From Sphingomonas melonis (lineage in GTDB: Bacteria > Pseudomonadota > Alphaproteobacteria > Sphingomonadales > Sphingomonadaceae): a stretch of 64,000 bases of DNA. The notes under the pieces were generated by a model. The model worked only from the letters and a program-made list of their open reading frames with translations, was not told the DNA's origin and searched no databases. The position numbers were made by a program, and so were the translations under genes. This document shows positions 9,737 through 17,402 of the stretch, in pieces (within the stretch, counting starts at the first letter, position 1; each line of letters opens with the position of its first letter). Location: NCBI RefSeq assembly GCF_013409985.1, contig NZ_JACCBY010000008.1, positions 1 through 64,000 of the forward strand, written 5' to 3'.

Positions 9737-10245
9737 GCCAGATGGCATATCCTGCCATACCTTCGTTCCACGCCTATTTATCGTATACCCCACGCCTCTC
9801 ACAAGCGCCCTGAACACGAACAACGTGGAAGAAGGGGTTGGTTCTGCCGTGCATCAGCCGAGCCTTTTCAGCTGCAGGCGCAGCCGGCCGCCGCGTACAA
9901 ACGCCCGCCATCGACACTGCTCTACAATGGTCGAGACCTTGCAGGTCCAGGTCTTAGGCGTGCGCTACCGCACGCAGCATCGCCCGCCCCATCTCCCTAC
10001 ATTTCGACGGAACGATGCCAATCGCTCCAGCCTCCAAGGGCGACGATCTGGCAACGATCTAAGTGGGTCGCGAACGAGTGTATCGGCCGGTGCGGCAGGA
10101 AACTGACGGATTGGCATCACGCGCAAGAACGGGTGCCATCCATTCCGCTGTGTCACCACCGAAAGCCGCATATGCGTTCGGCTTGCTAGGTACCCGTTGC
10201 GGCCATCCAAGCGCCATCCGACGCTGAAACCGAAACGCGTCTTCG
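9737..10245. other. Non-coding 0.5 kb between mob and par operons, candidate oriT
   Basis: No convincing gene is visible on either strand. The region holds several inverted repeats: GCGTGCG-CTAC-CGCACGC at 9958-9975, a smaller GACCT/AGGTC pair just before it, and a CGCATATGCG palindrome near 10168. A relaxase operon usually has oriT just upstream, so this is the best place for it, but no nic site of a known family could be identified by eye. Confidence 0.4.
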
Positions 10246-10530
10246 TTAATCCCCGATCGGGCTCTCGCCATGTTTGCGCAGCACATCGTTGAACGCTTCG
10301 GCCATCAGCGCCTGGAGGCTGCGGCCTTGGCGGCGGGCGAGCGTGTGCATCGCGAACGACATCTCGGGACTGAAGAAGCCGGCGATCTGCTTGCGGCCCT
10401 GGCGACTGACCGGGACCTGCCCCCCTGCCCCGGCAGACGGCGCGGGTGCGACGACCGGGGCCGGCACTGCAGCAGGCGGGGGTGGCGGGGCGACGGTGCG
10501 CAGATTGGCGAAACTCGGCTTGCGGCTCAT
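10246..10530 (-). CDS. Ribbon-helix-helix partner of ParA (partition protein, ParC/ParG-like role)
   Basis: A 94-residue protein encoded directly after parA. Residues 1-45 are a Pro/Ala-rich flexible tail. The C-terminal half (GRKQIAGFFSPEMSFAM and the following helices with LARRQGRSLQALMAEAFND) looks like a ribbon-helix-helix DNA-binding domain. Its ATG overlaps the parA stop by four bases (ATGA), so translation is coupled. In small plasmid partition systems the gene after a ParA ATPase encodes the centromere-binding protein, often also the operon repressor. The likely binding site is the repeat-rich region upstream of parA. The function is inferred from context and fold; there is no ParB-type helix-turn-helix. 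Confidence 0.7.
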   Translation of the reverse strand: MSRKPSFANLRTVAPPPPPAAVPAPVVAPAPSAGAGGQVPVSRQGRKQIAGFFSPEMSFAMHTLARRQGRSLQALMAEAFNDVLRKHGESPIGD

Positions 10531-11189
10531 GCGGATACCTTCTTGCGGGTCTTGGCCTTAGCAACCGGTAGGCCGACCTGTCGACATGTCCACGCGTAGA
10601 GCTGTCGAATATCATCCGCCGCCTTGCCGTCGGGTTCGTATTCCATGACGGTACGCCCCTCGCCGCTCGCGTGGCGAAAGGCGGCGCGGTCGGGGATCTG
10701 CACCGGGCAGGGTGGCGTGCCGAAACCGTCGACCAGTTCACCTGCCTCCTGATAGACGCGCGGCGCATTGGGCGAACCGGCGGTGAACACGACATAGGCG
10801 GGCTTGCGCAGCAGCTGCACCAGCTTCGCGGTCGTCTGGATCGCCGACAGGTCGAACGCGCTCGGTCGGCACGGGATCAGCACGAGATCGGCGACTTCGA
10901 CTGCAGCGCGTGCGGCGCTGTCGGCATGGGGCGGCGTGTCGATGACGATCAGCTCGGCGCCCTGTCCGCGCGCCGCCTCGACCTTGGCGGCGAGCCGCGG
11001 TGGCGGGCTGTCGATCACCTCGGGCGGCGCCTCCTGCCGCCAGGCAGCCCATTGGCTGGCGGTCGCCTGCGGGTCGGTATCGATGATGAGCGCGACGCGG
11101 CCGGCGTCCTGCGCGGCTGCGGCAAGGTGAAGGGCGAGCGTCGTCTTGCCCGCGCCGCCCTTCTGACTGATGATCGCGATGGTCGCCAT
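10527..11189 (-). CDS. parA: ParA-family plasmid partition ATPase
   Basis: A 220-residue Walker-type ATPase that segregates plasmid copies. The deviant Walker A motif KGGAGKTT is at residues 10-17, with the signature lysine of the ParA/MinD group. IDTDPQATASQW follows as the switch region, and LIVIDTPPHAD is Walker B. The length matches the short ParA type without an N-terminal helix-turn-helix, so repression of the operon probably falls to the ribbon-helix-helix partner encoded downstream. A GGGAGGG ribosome binding site lies seven to ten bases before the ATG. The gene overlaps its partner by four bases. The 330 bp upstream carries GTCTA/GTCGAC-rich repeats that are a plausible centromere. 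Confidence 0.93.
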   Translation of the reverse strand: MATIAIISQKGGAGKTTLALHLAAAAQDAGRVALIIDTDPQATASQWAAWRQEAPPEVIDSPPPRLAAKVEAARGQGAELIVIDTPPHADSAARAAVEVADLVLIPCRPSAFDLSAIQTTAKLVQLLRKPAYVVFTAGSPNAPRVYQEAGELVDGFGTPPCPVQIPDRAAFRHASGEGRTVMEYEPDGKAADDIRQLYAWTCRQVGLPVAKAKTRKKVSA

Positions 11190-11517
11190 GTCGCCCTCCC
11201 TACATGTCTACATGCCGACGTGGCAAGTCCTCGACGTATAGACATATAGACGCGTCGAACAGGGTCGATCCGATCACCGGTCGCTTGTCGTCTTGGGTCA
11301 CTGCCGTTTCGACGTGCCCTGCCCTGCCCCGTCCGGGCACGGTAACACCCGTGAGACGTGCGCCGGCAACCGCTTGCTCCTTCTAGGGAGCATGTGACGG
11401 CGTAGCCGGCACTCCTGTCGGCTCGGCTTTCATTTGCCTCGATGTGTGGTGTTCGTGTCCTCTTCGTTGTCGCCAGACGTATGTGTTGGCCGCCTAGGCC
11501 AACTCGAAACATCCTGT
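11190..11517. promoter_or_regulatory. parA promoter region with candidate partition site
   Basis: This 328-bp non-coding stretch lies between parA and the winged-helix gene. At 11201-11263 it holds repeated ACATGTCTACATG and GACGTATAGACATATAGACG-like units, direct and inverted copies of a TAGACAT core, which suit a ribbon-helix-helix centromere/operator. A weak hairpin, TGCTCC/GGAGCA at 11375-11392, has no T-run. The rest shows nothing recognisable. Confidence 0.5.
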
Positions 11518-12324
11518 TCAATAAGAATCTAATCGGGGTTGCGGATGGTTTTGAGACTCACGGAGAGGCACGTCGCCGAAACGATCGATTGCCGCTCCCA
11601 GCGCGGCCAACACCTTGCCCAGGGTGCCGCCCACCACGGTCTTGGCACGATCACAACAGGACAGGCCGGCCAGCATCGTCGCATACGCATCCGCCTCGCT
11701 CGCGCGATGCGCCTCGTGATCGACCGGCAGTGGCGCGGGCCGCATCCAGCGCGGCAGATAGGCGAGCACGCGCGCCGGTAGCAGCGGGCGATAGGCATTG
11801 GAGGTCTGGCGATAGCGCGGCCCCTCCCCTTCGACGCGCTTGAAGCGACGCTGCCGGACAAGGAAACCGCAGCGATCGAGCGCCTGCACCGCACGCGCGA
11901 CGGTGGCGCGGCCGAGCGCGGTCGCCTCGGCGAGCCAGTCGTAGCTCGGGTAGACGCGGCCCTGGTTGAGCCGGGCGAGCGCGCACATTTCCTCGAAGAC
12001 GCGCACCGCGGCAGCGGTCAGCCCGGCGATCGCGCGTTCGGTGGCGCTGAGCGTGCGCGTGCCGGCCCGTTCCTCGCGGCGCAGCCGACGGCCGGCGTCG
12101 AGCGCGCGGCGACAGGCGCGCAGCAGCCGGTCGGTCTCACCGGGCGCGGGCGTCGCGAAGAACACATCCTCGAACGTCCCGACCTCGAGACTGTCGCGCA
12201 GCACCGGCGCGCCGGTGCGGTGGGGCGTGCGCGGGCGGGCCGTAGCGCGGGACGCACCACGCAGCCCGCCGTCCGCACGCGCGAGCACGCGTGCGCTTGC
12301 CTCCCCGAGGGTAAACGCCGTCAT
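11518..12324 (-). CDS. Plasmid helix-turn-helix protein, probable replication accessory factor
   Basis: A 268-residue protein of the kind found beside repA on alphaproteobacterial plasmids. The middle part (ERAIAGLTAAAVRVFEEM, then YDWLAEATALGRATVARAV and ALDRCGFLVRQRRFK) is a winged helix-turn-helix of the HTH_36 type, with the recognition helix at TALGRATVARAVQAL. The N-terminus is Arg-rich. The C-terminus is of unknown role. The start at ATG 12324 is chosen because AAGGGGAT lies just upstream; in-frame codons further upstream look non-coding. The gene lies between parA and the iterons, on the same strand as repA. It could be a replication or copy-number protein or a regulator; the exact function is not known. 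Confidence 0.7.
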   Translation of the reverse strand: MTAFTLGEASARVLARADGGLRGASRATARPRTPHRTGAPVLRDSLEVGTFEDVFFATPAPGETDRLLRACRRALDAGRRLRREERAGTRTLSATERAIAGLTAAAVRVFEEMCALARLNQGRVYPSYDWLAEATALGRATVARAVQALDRCGFLVRQRRFKRVEGEGPRYRQTSNAYRPLLPARVLAYLPRWMRPAPLPVDHEAHRASEADAYATMLAGLSCCDRAKTVVGGTLGKVLAALGAAIDRFGDVPLRESQNHPQPRLDSY

Positions 12325-12489
12325 CTTCCATCCCCTTGCGGGGCCGGGACCGAGGACAAAAAAGACCGTGGCGCGAAACGCGCATCCTTGAACCGGAACG
12401 GGTTCGGAGCTATTCGGGAGACGTGAGCTGTTGAAAAAGTCACTGGATCGACGTTTGGCGACGCCGGTCTCTCGAATACCTCCTGGGAT

Positions 12490-12516
12490 GCCCGGCCTTC
12501 GTGCCGGGCTTTCCTT
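12490..12516 (+). terminator. Orphan plus-strand terminator in the replicon
   Basis: GCCCGGC (12490-12496) pairs with GCCGGGC (12503-12509) around a CTTCGT loop and is followed by TTTCCTTT on the plus strand. Every gene of this region is on the minus strand, so no known transcript ends here. A short transcript antisense to the leader of the winged-helix gene, as used in plasmid copy control, would fit. That is inference. Confidence 0.55.
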
Positions 12517-12612
12517 TATGTGGTCACGGCCACTCCATGAACATCGCCGCGGTCGACATGACCGCGCCCCATTCTTGTTGCAGCAATGATCCAACAGCGG
12601 AAGCGGCTACGA

Positions 12613-12757
12613 TTCGTGCTTTCGAGTATTTAACACGAAAAAAGTTCGTGCTTTCGAGTAGAATAACCGTTTCTATTCGTGCTTTCGAGTAACAATGGCG
12701 CCGGCGCATTCGTGCTTTCGGGTAGGAATGCAGACGTTCCATTCGTGCTTTCGGGTA
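12613..12757 (+). repeat. Five direct iterons, probable plasmid oriV
   Basis: Five 16-bp copies of TTCGTGCTTTCGAGTA (the last two read GGGTA) start at 12613, 12645, 12676, 12709 and 12742. The spacing of 31-33 bp is three helical turns, so all five face the same side of the helix. They begin just beyond the 3' end of repA. The same 16-mer occurs twice more, in opposite orientations, at the repA promoter. This is the classic layout of an iteron-controlled origin bound by its RepA. Confidence 0.92.
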
Positions 12758-12779
12758 ACAATTCGGCGATGGCCGCGAA

Positions 12780-13745
12780 TCACCCGGCGGGATTGGTTCC
12801 GTCCGCGGCGGCTGATTCGACGATGGTGCGATGCTCGCTGAGCACCGCCTGCCCCGGCTGCGGCCGCGGCGTGATCACCACCCGGTTCTGCGGCGCGCGC
12901 CGGCCGCGACGCGGCGCGGCGCCCTGCTCCTCCGCGGCCTCGGTCTCGACCAGTTCGAGGTGGTAATCGGGGATGCCGTCGGTCGCGACGATCTGCTTCA
13001 ACGCTGCCTTGAAGTTCGACAGCGGGTTCTGATAGCCGATCTGGAGGCGGAAGGTGGCGAGGTCGAGGTCGAGCCCCCCCTCCTCGCAGGTCGAGCGTGC
13101 GACCTCGTAGATGCGCCGTTCGATCGGCCCCAATTGGAAATAGGCCGCGGCATAATCGAGCACGTGGCGATCAAGCAGGATCGCGCGGAACAGCCAATCG
13201 CATAGCCGCACCTTGACCGCCTTCAGGCGGCGTTCGCCGCTCTTCGTCTTGGAATAATGGAGCTTCGCCTCGGAGAGCCACGAGAAGAAGCCCTCCTCCC
13301 CCTCCCCGCCCGCTTCGATGTTGGTCTTGATCTGCGTGCCCTGCAGCCGCTCGAGCGCCTCCGACAGCCGGCCGTAGGAGCGCGCGCTGTGGTTGGAGCC
13401 GGTGACCGAGAACAGGTCGTGTGCGGTGAAGATGAAATCCTGCTCGACATGCTCGCCCGCCTCGAGCTTCGCCGCCATCAGGCTGGCGATATAGAGCACG
13501 ATCTCCTTGTCGTAGATCGTCGCGACGCCGCTCGCGCTGGGGCGGACCTCGATCGACACGGTGGCGTGGTCGTAGGTCAGCGGCTTCATCCAGGCGTTTT
13601 TGGAGAGCGCGAAGAAGGGAAAGGCCATCAGCGACCGCTCGCCGCGGATCTCGCCGTGCAGCGGGCTGTCGAGCGTGAACAGGTCGCGATGCTGGGGGGT
13701 ACCGGAGCTGGTCGCAGGGCGGGACGGGGCAGGGGAACGGGCCAT
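12780..13745 (-). CDS. repA: Replication initiator RepA (RPA family)
   Basis: A protein of about 321 residues that should bind the flanking iterons and start plasmid replication. Sequence blocks such as GERSLMAFPFFALSKNAW, IYDKEIVLYIASLMA and LLDRHVLDYAAAYFQLGPIERRIYE (quoted in part) match the alphaproteobacterial RepA/RPA family. A winged-helix fold is expected across residues 40-240, and the C-terminus is Ala/Arg-rich and variable. I chose the ATG at 13745 because an AGGA lies seven bases upstream; the ATG at 13751 would leave almost no spacing. The promoter lies between two inverted iterons, so RepA probably represses its own gene. Cognate iterons also lie directly beyond the 3' end. No disrupting stop is seen, so the replicon may still be functional. 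Confidence 0.93.
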   Translation of the reverse strand: MARSPAPSRPATSSGTPQHRDLFTLDSPLHGEIRGERSLMAFPFFALSKNAWMKPLTYDHATVSIEVRPSASGVATIYDKEIVLYIASLMAAKLEAGEHVEQDFIFTAHDLFSVTGSNHSARSYGRLSEALERLQGTQIKTNIEAGGEGEEGFFSWLSEAKLHYSKTKSGERRLKAVKVRLCDWLFRAILLDRHVLDYAAAYFQLGPIERRIYEVARSTCEEGGLDLDLATFRLQIGYQNPLSNFKAALKQIVATDGIPDYHLELVETEAAEEQGAAPRRGRRAPQNRVVITPRPQPGQAVLSEHRTIVESAAADGTNPAG

Positions 13746-13750
13746 GGTCA

Positions 13751-13847
13751 TTTCCTACTCGAAAGCACGAAGATTTGGCACCCCGCACGGGATTCCCGAG
13801 GGAAATCGGGTCCGGACGCCGTTCCATTCGTGCTTTCGAGTAGGAAA
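13751..13847. promoter_or_regulatory. repA: repA promoter flanked by a 21-bp inverted iteron pair
   Basis: The block 13751-13771 is the exact reverse complement of 13827-13847. Each arm contains one full 16-bp iteron plus the extra AGGAAA bases. The 55 bases between them must hold the repA promoter. Inverted iterons at the initiator promoter commonly act as the operator for autorepression and for handcuffing with the origin copies. Confidence 0.85.
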
Positions 13848-13901
13848 TACACCGCTACCGGGGCGGCCGCAGGGGGAGGGCGCACTGTCCGCTATCGGGT
13901 A

Positions 13902-14004
13902 CGACGCGTCGACGTGTCGGCACGTCTAATCCCCGACGCCGGGCCGCCAAAAATCTGTGATCCAACGAACGATCAATCGACAGGTCGATCTGTCGACATG
14001 TCGA
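13902..14004. repeat. GTCGAC-rich intergenic repeats before the riboswitch
   Basis: Two clusters, 13902-13926 and 13977-14004, are made of overlapping near-palindromes of the form GTCGACRTGTCGA. Related clusters are found at 11201-11263, 15683-15721 and 17391-17428. The origin and role are unknown. The remaining sequence between repA and the riboswitch shows no gene. Confidence 0.6.
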
Positions 14005-14077
14005 TTCTTCGGCCTGACGCAACGTCGGCAGCGCCTCTTGACCGGGGGGCGGGCGATGATACCGTCTGCCGCGTCGA

Positions 14078-14230
14078 TACGGGAGAGACCGGGCTTGCCC
14101 CGGCGCCGAAGGAGCAACCGCCCCGGAAACTCTCAGGCAGAAGGACCGGTCGGCGCTGGACATCTGGAGAGTGGCACCCCCCGGTGCCCGCCGACGGGAT
14201 AATGATCTCAGGCGCAAGGGACAGATGGGG
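14078..14230 (+). promoter_or_regulatory. Tandem glycine riboswitch controlling sdaA
   Basis: The conserved glycine aptamer blocks are readable twice. Aptamer 1 has GGGAGAGACC (14081-14090), GCCGAAGGAGCAACC (about 14105-14119) and AAACTCTCAGGCAGAAGGAC (about 14127-14146). Aptamer 2 begins at CTGGAGAGTGGC (14164) and contains GCCGACGGGATAAT, ATCTCAGGCGCAAGGGACAG and a closing GATGGGG. A short linker joins them, as in cooperative glycine riboswitches. The downstream gene deaminates serine, the product of glycine hydroxymethylation, so glycine excess probably switches on serine removal. Riboswitches of this class usually control gcv genes; control of serine deaminase is a less common arrangement. 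Confidence 0.92.
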
Positions 14231-14267
14231 CATGCAGGCCGGTGACGCCGGCGGAAGGACCGCATGC
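14230..14267 (+). promoter_or_regulatory. Hairpin enclosing the sdaA ribosome binding site and start
   Basis: GCATGC at 14230-14235 can pair with GCATGC at 14262-14267, which contains the ATG. Inside, GCCGG (14238-14242) pairs with CCGGC (14248-14252). The GGCGGAAGGA ribosome binding site lies between. This looks like a translational expression platform directly downstream of aptamer 2. The pairing was found by eye; competing pairing with the aptamer was not modelled. Confidence 0.5.
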
Positions 14268-15685
14268 AAACCGATCCCGTCATCACGCCGCTCGACCGCG
14301 GCCTCGACCGGCCGATCAGCGTCGTCGAACTGTTCACGATCGGCGTCGGCCCGTCGAGCTCGCATACCGTCGGCCCGATGCGCGCCGCCTTCGACTTCGC
14401 GCAACGCGTGGCGGGGCAGGGGGCGGGGCAGGGGGCGACGTCAGGCCATGGGGCTCCGACCGGCGTCACCTGCGACCTGTACGGCTCGCTGGCGCTGACC
14501 GGTCGCGGCCATGCGACCGACACCGCCGCGATCCTCGGCCTCGCCGGCTGGCAGCCGGAGGCGCTCGATCCCGATACGGCGCCCGCGATCCTTGCCGATA
14601 TCCGCGATCGTCGCCGGCTGCCGCTGGGCGGCGGGGCGGAGATCGCCTTCGCCCCCGACGACATCGTCTTCCATCCGCGCGATTTCTTGCCCGAGCATCC
14701 CAACGGCATGACCTTCACCGCGCGCTTCGCCGACGGCAGCATCGCGGCGGAAACCTATTTCTCGATCGGGGGCGGCGCGATCCTGCGCAAGGGCGAGCGG
14801 CTCGCTGCGGGCAATGTCGCGGTACGCTATCCGTTCAGCTCGGGCGCCGACCTGCTCGTGCTCGGCGATGCCACCGGCCTGTCGATCGCCGAGCTGGTCC
14901 GCGCCAACGAGGAGGCGTGGCGCAGCCCGGCGGAGACCGACGCCTTCCTCGACGCGGTCCGCGCCGCGATGAGCGCCTGTATCGACCGCGGCATCGCGCA
15001 GGAGGGCGTGCTGCCCGGCGGGCTCAGGGTGCGGCGCCGCGCCCGCGCGCTCCAGCAGAGCCTCACCGGCGACGCCCCCGGCCGCAACCCTGCGGAGGTG
15101 TTCGAATGGGTCAGCCTGTGGGCGCTGGCGGTCAACGAGGAGAATGCGGCGGGCGGTCGGGTGGTGACCGCGCCGACTAACGGCGCGGCCGGCGTGCTGC
15201 CTGCGGTGCTGCGCTTCTACGAGACGCTGATCGAGGGCGCCGACGGTGCGGGGGCACGCCGTTTCCTGCTCACCGCCGCGGCGATCGGCATGCTCTACAA
15301 GAAGCGCGCCTCGATCTCGGCGGCCGAAATGGGGTGCCAGGGGGAGGTGGGGGTCGCCTGTTCGATGGCGGCGGGCGCGCTTGCCGCGGTGCTCGGCGGC
15401 AGCAACCGCCAGATCGAGAATGCCGCCGAGATCGGCATGGAGCATAATCTCGGCCTGACCTGCGATCCGATCGGCGGGCTGGTGCAGATCCCGTGCATCG
15501 AGCGCAACACGATGGGCGCGGTCAAGGCGATCAACGCCGCCTATCTTGCGCTACGCGGCGATGGCAGCCATGTCGTCAGCCTCGACGCGGTGATCGAGAC
15601 GATGCGCCAGACCGGCGAGGACATGCGCTCGAAATACAAGGAGACGAGCCTCGGCGGACTGGCCGTCAACGTGGTGGAATGTTGA
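14264..15685 (+). CDS. sdaA: L-serine ammonia-lyase (serine dehydratase), 4Fe-4S type
   Basis: A 473-residue cytosolic enzyme that converts L-serine to pyruvate and ammonia. It is the single-chain form with beta domain followed by alpha domain. SSSHTVGPMR at residues 31-40 is the family N-terminal motif. The alpha domain shows GRVVTAPTNGAAGVLPA and three cysteines suited to bind the iron-sulfur cluster: C358 (GCQGEVG), C400 (TCDPIGG) and C411 (IPCIERN). The length matches bacterial SdaA. Translation starts at the ATG at 14264, preceded by GGCGGAAGGA. A tandem glycine riboswitch precedes it, linking the gene to glycine/serine balance. It lies between the replicon core and the EPS locus and looks like an ordinary housekeeping gene, which bears on whether the replicon is integrated. 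Confidence 0.96.
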   Translation: MQTDPVITPLDRGLDRPISVVELFTIGVGPSSSHTVGPMRAAFDFAQRVAGQGAGQGATSGHGAPTGVTCDLYGSLALTGRGHATDTAAILGLAGWQPEALDPDTAPAILADIRDRRRLPLGGGAEIAFAPDDIVFHPRDFLPEHPNGMTFTARFADGSIAAETYFSIGGGAILRKGERLAAGNVAVRYPFSSGADLLVLGDATGLSIAELVRANEEAWRSPAETDAFLDAVRAAMSACIDRGIAQEGVLPGGLRVRRRARALQQSLTGDAPGRNPAEVFEWVSLWALAVNEENAAGGRVVTAPTNGAAGVLPAVLRFYETLIEGADGAGARRFLLTAAAIGMLYKKRASISAAEMGCQGEVGVACSMAAGALAAVLGGSNRQIENAAEIGMEHNLGLTCDPIGGLVQIPCIERNTMGAVKAINAAYLALRGDGSHVVSLDAVIETMRQTGEDMRSKYKETSLGGLAVNVVEC

Positions 15686-15721
15686 CGTGTCGGGATGTCG
15701 GAGTGTCGGGGTGTCGACACG
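15683..15721. repeat. GTGTCGG repeat cluster after sdaA
   Basis: Four imperfect copies of GACGTGTCGG/GGAGTGTCGG follow the sdaA stop without a gap and end in GTGTCGACAC. They belong to the same GTCGAC-rich family as the clusters at 13.9 and 17.4 kb. No hairpin with a T-run is formed. The next 150 bases, up to 15877, are AT-richer and carry no gene. Confidence 0.5.
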
Positions 15722-15877
15722 GTCAGTTAAAATAATGTTGAACTTGCTTCGTAAGATCGCGACAGCTTTGCAGAAGCCAAGCTTCGACAGAGCCAATCCT
15801 TTTCCGTCCCCCCAAACAGGCGGCTCCCCCTCCGTCCGATTGAGCTTAACCGCCGATATGGTTATTACCCCTGCCCC

Positions 15878-17344
15878 ATGAGCCGTATCGATGACGGGCA
15901 AGTTAAGGTATGCGTTGACATGTTGGACGATGTGAACCCGCGGATCGTAAAACGCGGTTCTCCGTCTGACCAGCCGATGACCGATTTCCATCGCGCCGGA
16001 TCACGTTGGAGTCCGCGTAGCACGCTGTTGCAGTTCAGAGCCGTCCTATACCTCTTGTGCGTCGATGCCGCCGCCATCTTTGCTGGCTTCATGTGCGCCG
16101 CCATTCCGCGTTATGCCTTGTCGCTCGATACCGGCTGGCTGGTGTTCGCACTCGTGCTGATCCCGCTGTACGCGCTGATCGCGTCGAACCTAGATGCCTA
16201 TGATACGGCCAATCTCCAGGATCCCTTCCGGGCGATCCGTCGTGGTCTTCAGGCGCTGGTGCTCGCCGCGGGCTGCGTTCTCCTTGCGGTCTTCTACCTG
16301 AAATCGGGCACGACGTTCTCGCGTCTGACGATCGGGTTCGGGTCGGCGCTCGCCACCGTCTTCCTCGGTGTGGCGCGTTACACCTTCGTGCGCCATCTCG
16401 ATCGGATTGTCGGTGGAAATCCCTTCAGCTCGATCCTGTTGTGCGACCAAGGCGCCCCCATCCCGCCGGGCGACTTTTCGATGATCATGGCGGCTGAATC
16501 GTATTTCGATCCCGAAGAACATGATCCGCACATGTATGATCGCCTAGCGACGCTCATCGCCAGCGCGGACCGGGTCGTGGTGACATGCGCGCCCGAGCGA
16601 CGCATGGCTTGGGCGCAGGCCCTGCGTGGCGCCAATGTGCAAAGCGAGATTGTCGTCCCGGAGTTGATGGCCTTGGCGCCGTTGGGGCTCGGTCTCAACC
16701 GCGACGTACCGACGATCATCGTTGCGGTGGGCCCTCTCAACCTGATGGATCGCATCATCAAGCGATCGTTCGACCTCGTGCTTGCGTCGGCTGCCTTGAT
16801 CTGCCTGACGCCGCTCCTCATCCTTACTGCGCTTGCCGTACGCTTCAACAGCCCAGGTCCCATCCTGTTCAAGCAGGTTCGAATCGGGCGCGGCAACCAG
16901 ATGTTCCGGATGTACAAGTTCCGCTCGATGTACGTTCGAGAACTCGACGGGGCAGGACATCGATCAACATCGCGGGACGACGATCGCGTCACCCCGGTCG
17001 GTCGCTTTATCCGCCGCACCAGCGTCGACGAACTGCCCCAGCTCATCAACGTGCTGAAGGGCGATATGAGCATCGTGGGTCCGCGCCCCCATGCCTTGGG
17101 CTCACGAGCGGCAGACAAATTGTTCTGGGAGGTCGATCAGCGCTATTGGGGGCGTCATGCCACCAAGCCGGGCCTTACGGGGCTGGCGCAGATTCGCGGT
17201 TATCGCGGCGCCACGCTGGTGGAGGACGATCTCAAGAACCGCCTGCTCGCCGATCTCGAATATCTCGAAAATTGGTCGATCTGGCGGGATATCAAGATTA
17301 TCTTCCTGACAGTACGCGTGATCCTTCACCGCAACGCTTATTAG
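15878..17344 (+). CDS. Undecaprenyl-phosphate sugar phosphotransferase (WcaJ/SpsB-like priming enzyme)
   Basis: A 488-residue inner-membrane enzyme that transfers a sugar phosphate, probably glucose-1-phosphate, to undecaprenyl phosphate and so starts each repeat unit. The N-terminal half carries about four membrane helices (from LLQFRAVLYLLCVDAAAIF onward) and a central CoA-binding-like segment. The catalytic half begins near residue 290 (IIKRSFDLVLASAALICL) with the re-entrant helix, followed by GPILFKQVRIGRG, the conserved KFRSM, TPVGRFIRRTSVDELPQ and GDMSIVGPRPH. The C-terminus RNAY is usual in this family. It is the long (PglC-plus-membrane-domain) form, unlike the short paralogue at 23352. 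It converges on galU. The substrate is inferred from family and neighbours. Confidence 0.92.
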   Translation: MSRIDDGQVKVCVDMLDDVNPRIVKRGSPSDQPMTDFHRAGSRWSPRSTLLQFRAVLYLLCVDAAAIFAGFMCAAIPRYALSLDTGWLVFALVLIPLYALIASNLDAYDTANLQDPFRAIRRGLQALVLAAGCVLLAVFYLKSGTTFSRLTIGFGSALATVFLGVARYTFVRHLDRIVGGNPFSSILLCDQGAPIPPGDFSMIMAAESYFDPEEHDPHMYDRLATLIASADRVVVTCAPERRMAWAQALRGANVQSEIVVPELMALAPLGLGLNRDVPTIIVAVGPLNLMDRIIKRSFDLVLASAALICLTPLLILTALAVRFNSPGPILFKQVRIGRGNQMFRMYKFRSMYVRELDGAGHRSTSRDDDRVTPVGRFIRRTSVDELPQLINVLKGDMSIVGPRPHALGSRAADKLFWEVDQRYWGRHATKPGLTGLAQIRGYRGATLVEDDLKNRLLADLEYLENWSIWRDIKIIFLTVRVILHRNAY

Positions 17345-17402
17345 CCAGCCGCGCGGCACCGCCGGCAGGCGTGTCGCGATCGATTAAATCTGACACGTCG
17401 AC

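Noticed and set aside
12709..12757. Start of a plus-strand gene at 12679 reading through the iterons
   Set aside because: The frame is antisense to repA and crosses the iteron array; it has no domain and no ribosome binding site.
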